Source: Dicaeum eximium (lineage: Eukaryota > Chordata > Aves > Passeriformes > Dicaeidae). Taken from it: a stretch of 64,000 bases of DNA. The translations under genes were made by a program, and so were the position numbers. The stretch lies in assembly GCA_013396995.1 (NCBI GenBank), contig VWZP01002400.1, positions 3,410,001 through 3,474,000 on the forward strand, written 5' to 3'. This document shows, one piece after another, positions 34,701 to 49,700 of the stretch (within the stretch, counting starts at the first letter, position 1; every line of letters begins with the position of its first letter). Under the pieces are notes generated by a model. The model worked only from the letters and a program-made list of their open reading frames with translations, had not been told where the DNA came from and did no database searches.

Positions 34701-37700
34701 AATTTTCTGTAACTAGTGTGCAAATAAAAACAGTTGTTTGTTTTATGGGCTTCTGAAAACTTAAATTGTGCTGCTGTGTTCCACTGCTTGCTATGCTATA
34801 AGGCATTAATGTCAGTTTTCAATTTTGTGTTAAAGCTTTAATCAGGATTCAAAACACATTTAAGTATTTCACATAGCAAGGATTAAACCCTTACATTTTG
34901 AAGATGATGCAATAAAACTGATCCATTGTTTTCATCTAAATATTCGGGAACCTTCGGGTTATGGCTACTTTGGGTATGAAAGTGTCTCAAAATTGGAATG
35001 ACTTGATATACCCGGATGATTAAAAAATCCATTCTATAAAATAAACCAAGAAATATGGTCTTACTACACAGAACTTACTTCTCACTAGCTAGCTTTGCAG
35101 TTTAAAATAGTGTTTTAGGTGAACTGTAAACTGCTGCAAAGAACTTTGCTTTAAAATAACTAGTAGTCAATAAGTTATAATTGAAGTTCTGTCACTGTTG
35201 CATAACTACTGTAATCTTATCCCACCTACACATCATGGGTGGAATTGCAGTTAGAGAACACTAAAATTAAAAAATTGAGGAGGGGGAAGAAGGGAGGAAT
35301 CTTAAAGTACAGGGATTCATTTTGTCAAGTTTTAATAATAATTGAATGCTTTTCTAATTAAGTAATGACTTGTGCTTTGTATGTTTGCATATACACTGAG
35401 AGAGATGTTGCTGTTGGCCTCAAGATACAACCTCTTCCAATCAACAGCAACCAGCTATTTCAGGAATTACAGTCCTGTTTACACTCAGTTGCATTAACTC
35501 TTGCTCCTTCCACCTCTGGAAGTTGTGGCTTGTAAGACCAGACTGGAAGGTACAGTTAGAACTGTGACTAAAGGTGCTGTTTCTGTGGGGGGTGGGAGTA
35601 ACAAACTCACTGTGGTACCTACATCAGTTTTCTCCCGAGCTGATCAGATATTTGGTTCTGTATTTTAAGCTGTTCTAAAATTTGCAGTAAGTTTTGAGAT
35701 GAGATTTGCAATATGTTTTTAAGACTCAGCACGGACAGACTTGTGGAAGTGAAATACAGTTGGCACTACAAATGAAACACTATTCTGCAGCAGTTACCTT
35801 TACGTCCCCTTCCCAAGTGTCAACAGTGTCAAGAATTAAAAACGTGAATTTGGGTAACAACAGCACTGGTATTAGGGCATTTTATAGAACATGCAACTTT
35901 TAAAAATAGAAAAATTCAGTATTTAGAATATATATAAATATTCATATATTTAGAAACAGAATCTAGGATATCTGTTGATGACTTAGTACTGTAAAAAATC
36001 GGTCTGGAGAAACATGCAGTGGTGTACCAGAGTATAATGGAAGTGTGACAATTAATGAAATTTTAAAAATTATTAATGCAGTAAATTGTTCAACTTTCCA
36101 TTTTTAAGTAACAATATTGTCTCTCTCTGGCTTTAAACAGTTTTGCTGAAGCTTGTCATTATTGTTCTTTTCTGGTGCTTGTTGATTTTGTTTTCAATGA
36201 GAGGTTTGTCCACACGACTCTGACACAGGCTTCTTCATAAAGAAACAAGAATTGCTAGTTTTGTCTTTGCCTAGCCTTTCCTTCAGAGTTTTCTCTTATA
36301 CAACCTTTTCTTTTTCTTTTTCTTTTTTTTTTTACCTTTTTAAGTAAATTCTCACTGTTGAAGGTTTCTAAAGATGTCCATCACCCTATTTTAAATAATA
36401 GTATAGATGGAAGTATTTAACTTATAAAATGACTGTAAGGTTGATTGCTTGACTTTTTCTTCTGTCTTCTCCACAGAATTATGTGCTAAAGAGGTTTAAC
36501 ATACAGGAGGATGTTTTAGTTCGAAAATTTCAATGTCTTTAATCAGAGTTCATAAGACAGTGTTTCAAATATTTAAACTTTGGGGGAAAAAAAATCCAGG
36601 TTTTTTTATTGAAGATTTTGGTTCAGCTCTACTTTATAGCATGTTTTTGTGTAGCTAACCAGGAGATCTGCCTGGAAACAGTGGCTATTTCCCTGCACTC
36701 TTATTTATCTGTGATACAAGAAGATTGTTCAGAGTATCAGTAATTTTTTCTCCTTCAATTTTAAGAACCTCTTGATAAGAATTTTCTCTAGCCAGATAAG
36801 GATTTTCTCTAACTCCAAACTGTTTTGCAGTTTTGGAAAAGTGATTTTGCTAAGTATTCTTAAAGCTTATTCTTTTCTTAGTAAATATGCTGTTTTGTTT
36901 ATCTTCTTTTAAACAGTATTTCAGTCTATCACGAAAGAAGATTGTATACTACACCAGTTTTGACCAGCGGAAGCGAGCGAATGCGGCGTTTTTAATAGGT
37001 GCATATGCTGTAAGTATTTTTTGATCACATGGATACTTTAGCCTTCCTTAAGAGACTTCTATGTGTAAAATGGCTTCTCAAGGGGTGCTCCTTTAGGGAG
37101 ATGGGCAGATGGCCACTTCATTTGTTTCTAAGCTGTCTTTGAAAACTTTGTTGTGTGAGTTTTAGGGAAACCCGGTTGTCATCCCTTAACTCCATGTATT
37201 TTACTACACAGGGAATGGCTTTGGAAGATCCCCTGCATGTTTTTCCATACTATACCATTTTCTTGAAGGTTGAAAATCTAAATAATTTACTTCTAATTGA
37301 CCATGAATTGCTTCTTATGTCATTAGCAAAATTCACACTGGGAAAGAGAGATTTTCCCACAGCCTTCTTAGAGTTACTAAACCAGAGGCATAGTGATTAT
37401 TGAATTGAATTAGTTTCTCATTTACTTTTCATAGCCTACCCAGAATAATAGACAGTGTGCTACAGCTCTACCAGTGTTTGAAAGTTAATTGAGGAGGTTT
37501 GGTTTATTTGTCCTGGTTCCTGCTCCTTTTCCTTATAGATAGCAGATGGACCAGACATATTTCTGTCTCATGATTCCTCTAAGTATGTATTTTGGTAGTA
37601 ATATCTTTTATTAGATTTCTGTAATGCCAGTGAGAGAGCAAAGCTAAGTTCTTAAGTTCAGAATTCTTATGCAGCCAATGACTGGGTAATAGCCAACTAC

Positions 37701-40700
37701 TATGGCATGTCCAGTTATTTACTTGCAGGAGTGTTTTATCCTAATTTAAAAATTTAAATTAGGCATCTCAGCCCTACCTGAAACATGAATGGTTTGTTTG
37801 CTGGTAATCTAAGCAGCTCTAGAGGGGATCTGTTCTGTGTACTTCTAATTTGTAAATGGCAGGTGCAGGTGGAAAAAGCATGAATCCAAATTGCATTTGA
37901 AATACTGTGGATAAGTGTTAAGGTGGACTTGGAAAATACTGGTTTTCTTTTTGTTCTGTAAGCCTTTTAGCAAATATGATATGAGTTTTCTTGACACCAG
38001 ATACATGGGGCCAGTATTGCTACATGTCATGTGCCTGTGTAATGGCCTAACTGTGGGGACTTTCAACCACATCATCACTCAGAAGGTTGAGAACATAAAA
38101 ATGAAAATGTCAGAGGAAAAAAAGAGAAATGTTCAGTATTTATTGAATCTGGGTTTTATGAGTAGCAGTGCCACATGGTTAAAGTTACAGCAGTGACAGT
38201 GGGGAAAGAGAAGAAAACCTTGTCCTTTGTTAAAAAATTCCTGTAAGAGAATAGTTACTATCTATAAAGTTTTTTTTTAAGCTTTTACATTGCCTTTTAG
38301 GTATCAGTTCAGCTCACCCAAATTATTCATACTGGGCTTTTTGTATTGTTAGGTTTTTTATTGTTGCAGAAGGAAAGCACTCTGAAGATTCATCATATTA
38401 GATTAAAAATGAAGCTAAGTTTTGGTTGCTGACTTTTTCATTGATACAGATGAGTCAGAAAATGTCACCTTGATTTTTCTTAATGGAATTCACTACGTTT
38501 TAGGTGCTGAAGACATACTGCAATGTTTTCCTCTTCATTTCATTATCCTTCCTCCTTCAGTTATTGCATTGCTCTTGACATCTGAGGTACTTTTGATTTT
38601 TTTCAGGAGCTTGTTCAGTGTCTTTCCCTCTCCTCTTTCCTTTTGTGTTCTTAATATCTTTTTTCTGTTTCCTCCTGGTGTCTTTATTATGAGCCTTTAT
38701 GAGCTGTGTGGACAGACAATGACCAGCTTTTAGTTCAAAGTGTCATGTATGCCTGTCTTTGAGCAGATACAGCTTTGAAGGGCCAGAACTTCTGTCAAAT
38801 AAAACCTGCAGTATTGGGAAAACACGTGTTACAAATTTGCCCCTGCTTCAGATTCACAGTTCCTTGATAAGATGGAAACTCATCTTTTTCCTCAAGTTCT
38901 GTGAACTACCCTCTAAGAATCTTTTGTTTACAATCAAGACTTTAGGGTTGAAATGTAAGCTATTTTACAGTAATTCATGCAGCATTCAAGTCTCTCAGTT
39001 GCAGCATTGTGACTTTTTTTTTAGTTTTCTTTTTTTAAAGTATGGGATTGACAAAAAAAGTTGTAGTTGACTTCTGTTGATACCTGAATCTTTTCTTAGT
39101 GTAGGCATATCTTTTCTGATCTGTATATGTCACAGGAACTCCTCATGAAGGAATATAACATGCAATCTTACGAGTTCAGTGCTGGAGGAAGTTACTACCT
39201 GGTTAAAGACTTTTCAGGCTCAGGGCTGATTTTTTTTTTTTTCCTTTTAGGTTATATACTTGAAGAAAACGCCAGAAGAAGCTTACAGGACGCTTCTATC
39301 TGGATCTAATCCACCATATCTTCCATTTAGGTATGTGAACACAAGAAATGAGGCTACCTTCTCTGTTCTGAAATCTGCTAAAAAATTTGGGGATTAGATT
39401 GCCTCCCAAAAAGTTGTTTCATGTCTGATACAGGTGTTGTATGAAAATGAGTGATCTCCAGAAAAAAATATTTTTTACATCTTGTGTATACTTGCTGTTT
39501 GTGGGAATAATAAATCATTTAGATTGATATAAGTCTTAAGTATGGATCAGTCTAGCAAACTGTCAGGTTTTGAAAGTAGTTCTTAGCACATTTGTGATTT
39601 AGCACTTAAACCTTTTCTTCATAATGCATTGTGTTTTACTATTTGGAAGTCATTCAAATATTTGAAATTACCTAGTCCCTAGCTAGTGAGGACTTACAGG
39701 ATTGTAGGGGGTTTTATGCTGTTTTATTTTCTGTGTTTTACAGAACAGGTACTGATATTAAGGTTACAGAATGTTTTCAGTGAATCATAGCTTCTGTCAA
39801 TCTGTCTTTAAACCCTGTACTAAGGTCACATTGAGGCTTGAATCTAAGGAATTTTACCTATTGTGCCTATCTAATAGAGAGACTTCCAAATATTTTTAAT
39901 GGTGTGGACTATGAAATGCCCTTATGCCTTATGAATGAGAATACCTCATGGTATTCTTATGCAAACACTGCCAATAAAAGGCAACTGCAAGAAGGTCAAT
40001 ATCCTCTCTTTTAGAGGAATCAGCATTTTGCAAGTAGTGTTCACTGTCAGCCAATGTAAATGTAGACCTACCTTGTCTATATGAAATTCTTTTGTTTCTT
40101 CAGCCACTCAGCAAAGTAAGATCAGATTGTCTTTTCTCATACTTTGCACAGAATCCAGATGCAGTATAAACTTCTGGGGTGGTAGATTTTTTTTTTAATG
40201 TCAAGACCAGTTTGACTATGAAATCTTAAACCATCATCTACATTTTAAAAATGGGTATTAAATCAGTGATAGCTTTTATTGACAGAGAATTTATACACTG
40301 ACCTGGTCACTGATAGCTCTCCAGAGCCCAAGAAGTTTACTGAGCTACTGGTAGCCATATTTTTTTCAGCTAATTATAAAAGATACATGGTACAATGCAT
40401 TAAAAAAATCAGTTATTTTAAACATGTTAGTGTTTTTAACATCTCCAAATTCTGTATAAGATACTGTGGTCACAATCTACATCAAACAAAGTCTTGCATG
40501 TGCCTTACCATTGCTTCCTGAGGATCTTCCAAATTATCTTCCCAGCCACAGCAGTGGTGCTCACCAGCCTGCAGTTCTCTGGCTCTCCCTTTCAACTCTT
40601 TTTTAAAAGCAGGAGTGATGTTTCCCTTTTTCCAGTCCCTGGGGACTGGCCTATCTGCCATGACTTCTGTAATATGATGGAGACTGGCTTTAAAACACCA

Positions 40701-43700
40701 CCAGCCAGTTCCCTCAGGGCCCATAGCTAAATAGCTGTATCTTGTTGACCAATTAAAGTAATTTCCTGTTTGAAATTGTAGTAAATTGATATGTCTTTAG
40801 GTTTTTCTCACCCCTACCAAGGTCAAAATTAAGGTGTGTAGAAAAGAGGTTTTGATAAAGTGAAGAAACTTGCTTGTCTGGTACCAAAGTTGTAAGACAG
40901 AAAACTTGGGAGGAACAGTGTGTTTGCAGAAGAGTCTCACAGGACCCAGTTTGCTCCAATCAAAGGCTATAGATTCTTGCCTTGCAACTAATTCCTTATC
41001 ATACTGATATTGATGGTAGCAGCAGTGATAAATAAAGGCTGTTTCTGCTTGACTGGTAAGGACTAATGAAAGTAATTGTCTCTGTGATTTCTTGTGAGGC
41101 TGATTGGAACCACAGTAACAAATTTAATGACAAAATGATTTCTGATTAAGTGTTAATTGATTATTAATAGATAATCCTTGTGAGTTTGAATTAATTAAAT
41201 TTCATTCCAGAGTACAATACTTAGCTACTCTATAATCATCAAAGGAGGAATTAAAAAAATAGAAGAAACAGCAAGATTTTCTGGAGATAATTTTATATTA
41301 TATACAAAAGAGCTTCTTGTGTTTCCCTGGGAAGAGCATACTATCCAAAAACATTGAAGAAAGCCAAGTCCAGCAAAGGGACTACTCAGGTTTTGCTGTC
41401 TGGGTTGGCAAAATGGTTACAAAAGAATAATTGTTTAATTCCATTTGTCAGCTTCAGGATATGGCAATACATTTATAGAGTAGGCTATTCTGAAACATAA
41501 GTACTTTGCAGTCTTTTTCCACATGTTTCAAGCCTTAGGTTGCTGTGAGGGAAGTGATTGTCTAAAGCTAAAGCTTTTGACAGTTATGGGGTTTTTGTGG
41601 TGGGTTTTGGATGGGATCTGGTATGTGTTGGGGTTTTTTAAAGCAAAGGTTTGGCAATGATAGAGGGAGACATTCTTCTTGAGCCTTGCTGCCTCTAGAA
41701 GGAATATAGTGTTAGGAGCTTTTGCTAGAATAATTAAACATCCTGATTTCTTGAGCATTCTTTCTTGTATGGTGTGGGGCTGCAAAGCACTTAGTTTCTT
41801 TTGGATCTGCTTTGGACTGTGTCAGGTCTTGGCTCTGGATTAGAGCCCATGCAGATTCTTTTAACTGCGGTGTAGTTTGTCCTGCTGGGGAAGATGTGTA
41901 TGTAATCTGGCTGTACTGGAGGGGAGACAAAGAGCAGTGAGAAAATAAAATGAAGGATTATGATGGGATAAGAAGCTAGATGAGAAATGGGAAGTCTGAC
42001 AGGGAGGGGTATTGAGTTCCTAGGTGGAAGTTGGTATATACAAGGATCTTAAGAATTACTGGTGCTGAGAGAAGGGCAGGTAGATCTGATGAGGGTCTGC
42101 AGTGGGACAATCTAGATTAGCTGGGAATGGGAAAGAAATAATTCAGTCATCCTCCCTGGTGTTTCAAAGCCTTTGAGAGATTTCCCCCTCCCCCCCATTC
42201 CAAGGCATTTGGACCATCTCTGTTGCAAAATGTAGCACAGAGCAGAGGCTTGAGCAATTGAACCTGTGCTGGAAGCAGTGGCCTTAGGTAGTGTCTGCTT
42301 GGCATCAGGCTGTACCATGAAGAAACAAAGTGGTGCTGTGAGGAAGTTTGCACTCTTTCCACACCTTTAGTGTCTTGAAAAGGACTAAAATAACTTATTC
42401 AAAACATAACCCAAATGTCTTACCTCTTTCCTCATGTTCTAAGGTCTATAAAAGAAATAATTTGGAGATACTAATCGTTGCTATTCAGTATTTATTGAGC
42501 TGAATTTATTCTTGCAGCCTGGAACTCAGATATTACATAACTTCTGTGGTATAGGTCATCTCTGTTTGAGCAGTGAGCAATGATCAGTTAAGTGGTACAA
42601 CTGAACTATTTAATAAGTTTGTGAATTTGATACCTGAGGCATCCTCTATTTGAAAAAGAAATAGACAACTTTGCATAGGGAGAAGCTGCAGCATTGTCAG
42701 ATTCTTTTGTGGAGTGGTGAGGTAGGTTTACATGAAGTGATCACTGGGAAACTGATCTACTTTCGTGCAGCTGAGTGACCTCAAAAAGCCCTAATCGGCT
42801 TAGGTCTTCAGCTGGTATTTCATTTAAAGACAGCTTCAGCAAATACAGTTCAGGGGTGGGAAAAAATCAGATCGCTCCTCTTACAAAATTCATGGAAATT
42901 TGTTTTGTTTTGTTTTTATAATAGAAAAGCTAAAGATAACTTGGCAGGATAAGGCACTACTGTTTTTGAGACACTTTTTGTCTTATTTTTGGCTGATTCA
43001 CTGTCACTTGGTGACGCTCTAGTCTCTTGAAGATCTTATACTGTATCTTCTCACTTCCAATTAAAAAAACTGTTTAAAATAGTCATAAATACCAGTTGCC
43101 TACTGAGAAGCAGAGTTTCAGATTTTTACCTCAAACTACTCTGTATTGATGAAAAAACAAATATATTTTAATACTATTATGTTCAGTCTCTAAATAATGA
43201 CATGAATTTCAGAGATGGATTTCAGTGTATAGCTTCTGGGGTTTGTTTCTTTATTGGCCAGTGCTGGGGAAACAAACTGTTTTGTTATTGACAGTGTTTA
43301 GAGGTTTGGTGAAAGGGAAAGCATTATGCAGTATTGAGGTCAGCTACAACAACTGTGAAATCGGATGTGGGATATGCAACTCTGTAATGCCAGCTCAGAT
43401 TCATACTAAATCTGTATCTCCTAAAAATGATCACATTTTTTCTCGTTTTGAAAGTGAATAGAGTTCTGTCACTCTTCGAAAAGTAAGGTGGCTGTTCATT
43501 TGGGCATAAAAGACTGCAAGAATACTGTGATGCAACATGTGATCAGCAAACTAATTTAATGGTCAGGTGCACATCAGGAGAAATGAGACATTTGAGACAT
43601 GGATGCTGGAGGCAATCCGTGTTAGCTGCCAGCATCTGTGTGCAGGTCCCTGGTAACAGCTGGCTGGGGAGCTGTAGCTGAGAATACTGTACACCTGCAA

Positions 43701-46700
43701 TTGTACATCTAGGTCAGCTTCACCATCCTCCCTCCCTCCTTCATAGTATTTCTTTTTAATGGATTAGGGATTATGTGGTTTTTTCCCCCCAGCGTAGTTT
43801 TCATGTACAGCACTATCAGATGCTTTATCAGTCAAAGAAGTAATTATATACATAGCAATAAAATACAAGTTATATTCTTGTTACAACAAAATAACATAAA
43901 AAATAGAACCTGTCTGCTACAACCATATCTTCTATTCATCTTTCTCTAAATATTTAATTTTGTGGTTTGCATTTGTTTGGATTTTATTTCTGTCAGCCCC
44001 TCCAGAAAACTGGTACAGCTTTTAAACCCTCTCTGCTACGTTTGTGTTTCCATTGTGGCCTTTAATTTTTTTTGCTTACAAGACCTTTTTGTTTGCTAAA
44101 ACAATTTTGTGCTAAAATGATCTAGTATCATGTGATAGTCAAAATAATAATGTTAATCCATTATCTGTCAAAAATGTATTTTCTGTAAAATTCATATATG
44201 AAGTTTTGATATGTTCTGCTTCAACATAATGAAAACACTTTATGCCTTCTCATTTTTAAAACTTCTCTGTTGGATTTGGATATGGATACATACACACTTC
44301 AAAGTTCCCATTCTAAAACATGATGCTTAAGTGTGTTTTAATAATTTAATAATTGGAAAGCATTTTTAGATTGGCCTGCCTGCAATACGACACTACAAAA
44401 ATAGTAGCTTGTAATTTTCTTAAAACCATTTTCTATGAACACTGTTTGCTCAAAACTGCTGAACTTATTCTGCAGTTAAAGAATAGGGGAGAATTTTCTA
44501 CTCTTAAAGTACTTGAGAGTGAAGGAGCATATCATAAACTTCATACTACTTATACAAGTTTTATCAAAAAAAGCAAGTTTTCAATGAAAAATTGAAATTT
44601 TGAATCAATTATAGATGAAATATGTATTTGTCTGAACCTAAAATTCTAGTATTCTGATAAATTGCAGTTCTTAGGACTCAAAGATAGCAAAGAGAAAAGC
44701 TATAAAATATTTCCTTAATGAGTGATCAGGAAATTATCTGCTTGGGCAGAGTTTTGTTAAAATCAAAGTGATCTGAAGCACACTTGAAAAAGTACTTTTT
44801 CAGTTTTCCACAGCGCTTTTTGGTGGTGTGTGTTTGGTGGTGAGTCTCACTTCATCTTTTACAGACAAGTTGTAATTTTCATGTGGTAAACTGAGGTTAA
44901 AACTTTAAAGGTTAACTTTAAAATTACAAAGTAATTTTAAAGTTAATTATATCGGGATAACTTTCAATCACATCTGTAATCAGGCATCGAAATGAAAGCC
45001 TGTAAATTAATTCCAAGCTAGTAGTCTTATTTGCCTGCCCCTGTTAGTGTAACTTAATTAAGACTTGAATAATGCTTAAAGCAAGCTGTGCTTTATTTGC
45101 TACTATCTTTACACAATCTGGAGAGGATGCAAACCTTCCTGTTCCAAGATAGCATAAATAATTTTGTGAAGAGCATGTAGTTACCTGATGTAAAATGTGC
45201 ACCTAAAGCAGCTTGCAATATCTAACTGCATTTAATCTGAGCTACATCTTGGGTAGGGGAGCACTTTAGCCTGAACAACCTTCTGAAAAGATACCTTTGA
45301 ACTTTAATTCAGAGTTCTCCAAGGGGATTGAATAGCTTGAATGTATTCTGTTGTGTTCTGCCTTTCCCCTAGTTCTTAAAATATTTCTGTGTATATTAAA
45401 TTAATTTGTATTAAATCTATAGGGATGCTTCATTTGGGAGCTGCACATACAATCTTACGATCTTGGACTGTTTACAGGGAGTAAATAAGGTAATAACATT
45501 TTTTCTAAGCAAAACAGGTTTAAATTGATTTTTAAAACATGAAGAAAAATACTGTTTAAATAGATTATAAAACCTGGTTTCAGAGCAGACTTGTGAATGA
45601 GTAGTGATGAAACCTAAGTTACTGAGGACTGTGTTTGAGTACTGATGGTGGGGGAAGGTTGCACTTTGACCTGCCTGGCCTGGCCTTTGACAGCTTTTTG
45701 AACTTCACCTCATGAATTGGGACACACAAATGCACCAGGCCTGGCTGGGGACAGCTCTTAATGCAAGGCACTGTGCTAGGTCTGCTAATAGATCATTTAT
45801 AACCATTGCTGAGAGGGAGTGACAGGTTGATGAGGTCAAGTGAAACAGATCCCTAGGTATACTGTGATTTAATCAGAACGGTTTTCGCATGTACTTGGCC
45901 CCAGCTTTCCCCAAAACACTTGGTTCAGTGTTTGACACTGATCTTTTCTAAATTTTTTAAACCAGTAAAAAGTAATGTATCTTAGCAGTGGTTTGATGTG
46001 TCACTTTATGTAGTCCTGAGCTATTAAGCTCTGGTATTGTTTTTTAAAAAAAATTTTACATCAGTTCTTAATTGGGGACCTTTAAATTTTGTTTATAATT
46101 TCCCATTGTTCTTGGTGAAGGGAGCAGGCTATAGGAAGAGTGCTGTACAGATACTTTATAGACCACTTGTAATTCTTAAAAATGGCAAAACAAGTGTTTT
46201 TTAAAAATTGGAAAAAGGGAGATCAAGCTTAATATTTTTAGTTCTGTGGGGGTGGGAAAGGAGCTGTCAGTTACCAGCAAGACTGTAATTTGTGAGGCAT
46301 TCTACAGATCCTAAAGATCTGAAGTAGTCAGTGCAATCACTGTAATTTATCTGCAGCTAGCACATCAAAAAGACGGTGAGAATCAGTTTTTCCTCCTTTG
46401 TTCTCATAAAATTTATTATTGAATTTTTGTCTAGTTCACCTACAGAGGTAAAAACACTTTGGGCAGAAAACTTATGCCTTAATTGAAAGTAGTCTTAATT
46501 TACCTGGATAAATTTGGTGTTTGTATGTGTGTATGTCATATACATGTAATTCAGGGGGCCTGCAAGTTGTGGAGTGCAGCCAGCCAGCTATACTTCAATG
46601 AAATACATTTTTCAAAATCATCTGTTCAGACAAACCTCTCAGTATCTTAGGTTTCATGACCGGTGCAGTCACTGAGCCTACCTGGTCTGTAACAAAGCTA

Positions 46701-49700
46701 TGTTTCATTTTTCCTGAAAAGATGCTGGTTTTAGGATGTTTAGGATTTTGCTATGTAGCAAACAATGCAGTCTGATGATTATTGGTTTTAAATCATAAAT
46801 CTGCGATGTGTTCTTATCACACCTTAATTCCAGAATTTTGTGCAATATCTGTTTCTCAAAATGCAATAGGTTCAGTATAAATATATGCTGCAGAAATGTC
46901 TTCCACCAATTTGGAATAAATATTGGCTATGAATTTCATATTCATAGAATTGTTTTCAATATGGTTATTCTATACAAATCTTTAGTACAAAAAAGTCATA
47001 ATTCATGATAATACAGTAATTGAATACAAAACTTTTCAGTCTGTAATAAATACTGTCTAATGTAGTCTAGTGGACTTTATTGTACCTGTGAACGGTGTAT
47101 TAAAAGAAATAATGAAATACAGATTATACACAGCCCTGCATTCTGTATATGCCATTTTGCCTAGGTATTACAGTGGTAAAACCAGGGTATCATACTAAGT
47201 GCAGAAAATCAATAAACTCTGTGTTCAATGTTTTATGTCCAACTGCATGAAAATACATTTGGCATAGGAATCATTAAATGAGTGTATGACAAAAAGGGAA
47301 TTGCTTTTTAACTTGTCATCTGCCTTACAGAAGAAAACCCCAAAAGGTGGGGTGTGTAGAAGCAATGTTACGATTTAAGTGATATGCAACAACCTTTTGT
47401 CCCATCCTCATGTCTTTGGAGGGGAAATAATGAGCCTAACATGTTTCAGTGACATTGTTGGAGTTTTTGTTGTCTGTGTTGTTAATCTGTGCAAAATGTA
47501 ATGTTGTCTTAACGTAAAAGCTTCAATAGGCCAAAGCCACAAACATTTAGGGATTTAGTTTTTCTCAGAAAAGTATTATAAAGTGAGATTATATATTGTA
47601 TTTCAGTGTAAACTGACACCTTGTTGCCTTTTAGGCTTTGCAGCATGGATTTTTTGACTTTAAGACATTTGATGTGGATGAATATGAACACTATGAGGTT
47701 TGTACATTTAATAATGCGTTGAATGTGTTTGAGTTACCTAAAATAAGAGTATTCCGTATCCCCCAACTTAAAACATATTGGAAACACACTTTAATTTGAG
47801 TAAAACCCAGTGTTCATATGTAAGGTATGTACCTGGAAACCTATATGCTGTTTTTGAAGAACATGCAGGATTACTGTCCTTGCAATTTCAGTGCATCATA
47901 TCATAAATCTACTGTTTTCTTGTAGCCTTTCTGCCTTCTGGGACCTCTCTCATGCTTTCCCAGCCTTCTCCCAGGATATGATCCCAGGTCTCTCAGCTGA
48001 CCTACTGAATGTTTTCTTTCAGCACTTGTTAGCTCCGTCTTCCATCCCTATTAGTCTCAAATATATGACAAATTTTTACAGCCAACTTTCTTACAACCTA
48101 GGTACAGATACTCTGTACTCCTAGATGTTTCTAGGATTCTGTAACATGCGCACCTTTTTCTGCTGTTATCTCAAGCTACATTGCTTTAGAGAAGCTTTCA
48201 AATATGCCATGCTGTACGTGTGGACTGGGCTGTGTGCAAAGGAAATCTCAGGCACAGAAGGTGTACCTACATCTGGTCCAAAATGGTTGCATGGGCTTTG
48301 TCTACCAGGTCTCACTCCAAGGAAGGGAAAAGGTTTTTACTCAAGTCAGTGACAATGATTTAGTTTATTGGACATTGTCTTTGGAACATTTATACATTCC
48401 TGTAGCTGTATTGGCCAAGGAGAAAGATATATAAACTAGAGGTGTACTAAATGTTTGAATATAAATTTAACTCACTTTTTAAACTTGTATTGCTTTACTG
48501 TAGCCAATATTTTTCCCATATTCTTCCACACTATTGCAATTTTCAGAAAACTTGGAAGTAATGAGAATAAAGTTGCTAAGTCTGAAAATCTCCTTTTAAA
48601 AGCATTTCCTATAGCTGTATGTATTTCAGGTACATACTGAAATGCTTCATAAATGTTCAAGAAAGTGAAGTCAGAAGAGGAATCAACAATGGAAAAAGTT
48701 AATTGACAGCACATCTATACAGTACAGTAGATCTACAGTACAGTAGATGTCTGCAACAGGCAGTCTGTAACACAAATCTGCCTATTTCACTAAACTTCAA
48801 AGCATTTGTAGAAGGATTTCTGTATCCTGCAATGTTCCATAATGGTTAGGTTAAAAAATTGGTATAGCCTTTGCAGAATTACCAAAATTAAATGAACAGG
48901 AACTAAAATTAAAAAGATGAAATTGCTGCTTTTTGCTTACTCTATGTACAAAAAGAAAACTTGTTCTAAAAATAAATGGTAGTTTGGAATTTTGTATGTG
49001 TAGTAGGTGTTAGTCTACTTGAAAAAGAGTCTTAAAATAGTTGAATAAAGCGATCCCATTATCTTATTTAAGGTTAAACATTATTTTAGAATGTGAAAAG
49101 TACATACATGTGAATGATGTTTATAGCACACTGTTTGCTGAGTTTAAGAAGCAAGAATTTAGAATAATCTTTAATTTTTTGTCCATTTTTTGGTATGTCT
49201 TCTTTTTTTTCACACATCATGGTCAGCTTTGTGTTTAGTTATGTCCCGTGCTATATTTCAAAAACTTTAAATGTTACAGGTTTTTGCTATGTTAGGTCTT
49301 CAAATGTGTGGTTATGTAGACAAAAGTTGCATACAACTTAAATGGAGCAGGCTAAAAGGAAATTTTATTTCATGTTTATAGTTCTTTCATCTTACTATGT
49401 TATCAAGGCAGCTAATTCCCCTTTTGTTGGACTGGAAGTAAATTACTGATTAGATTTTTTAGTAGTAATGATGTTTGCATGTAGTGTCAAGCATATACAT
49501 ACACACATATACAGAGATACCTGTAGTTCATATTGATAAAAATGGAAATTATTCACCATGACCCCTGTAACTATAAGGAACTTAATAACAAATAAAACTG
49601 GTGATACAAATAGAAAAGTATTTTTAGCTTACTGAACAGGACTTCTTCCCTGAAGGGAGTAGGGGTGCTGCTGAATGTCAGTCTGTGATACTGATGGGGG

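Larger units (their letters stand above)
39331..45422 (+). other. CDC14A: CDC14A intron 5
   Basis: 6.1-kb intron with an antisense CR1 reverse-transcriptase fragment (40485-40735) and a 16-base perfect inverted repeat (44912-44946). The rest is plain AT-rich sequence. Confidence 0.8.
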
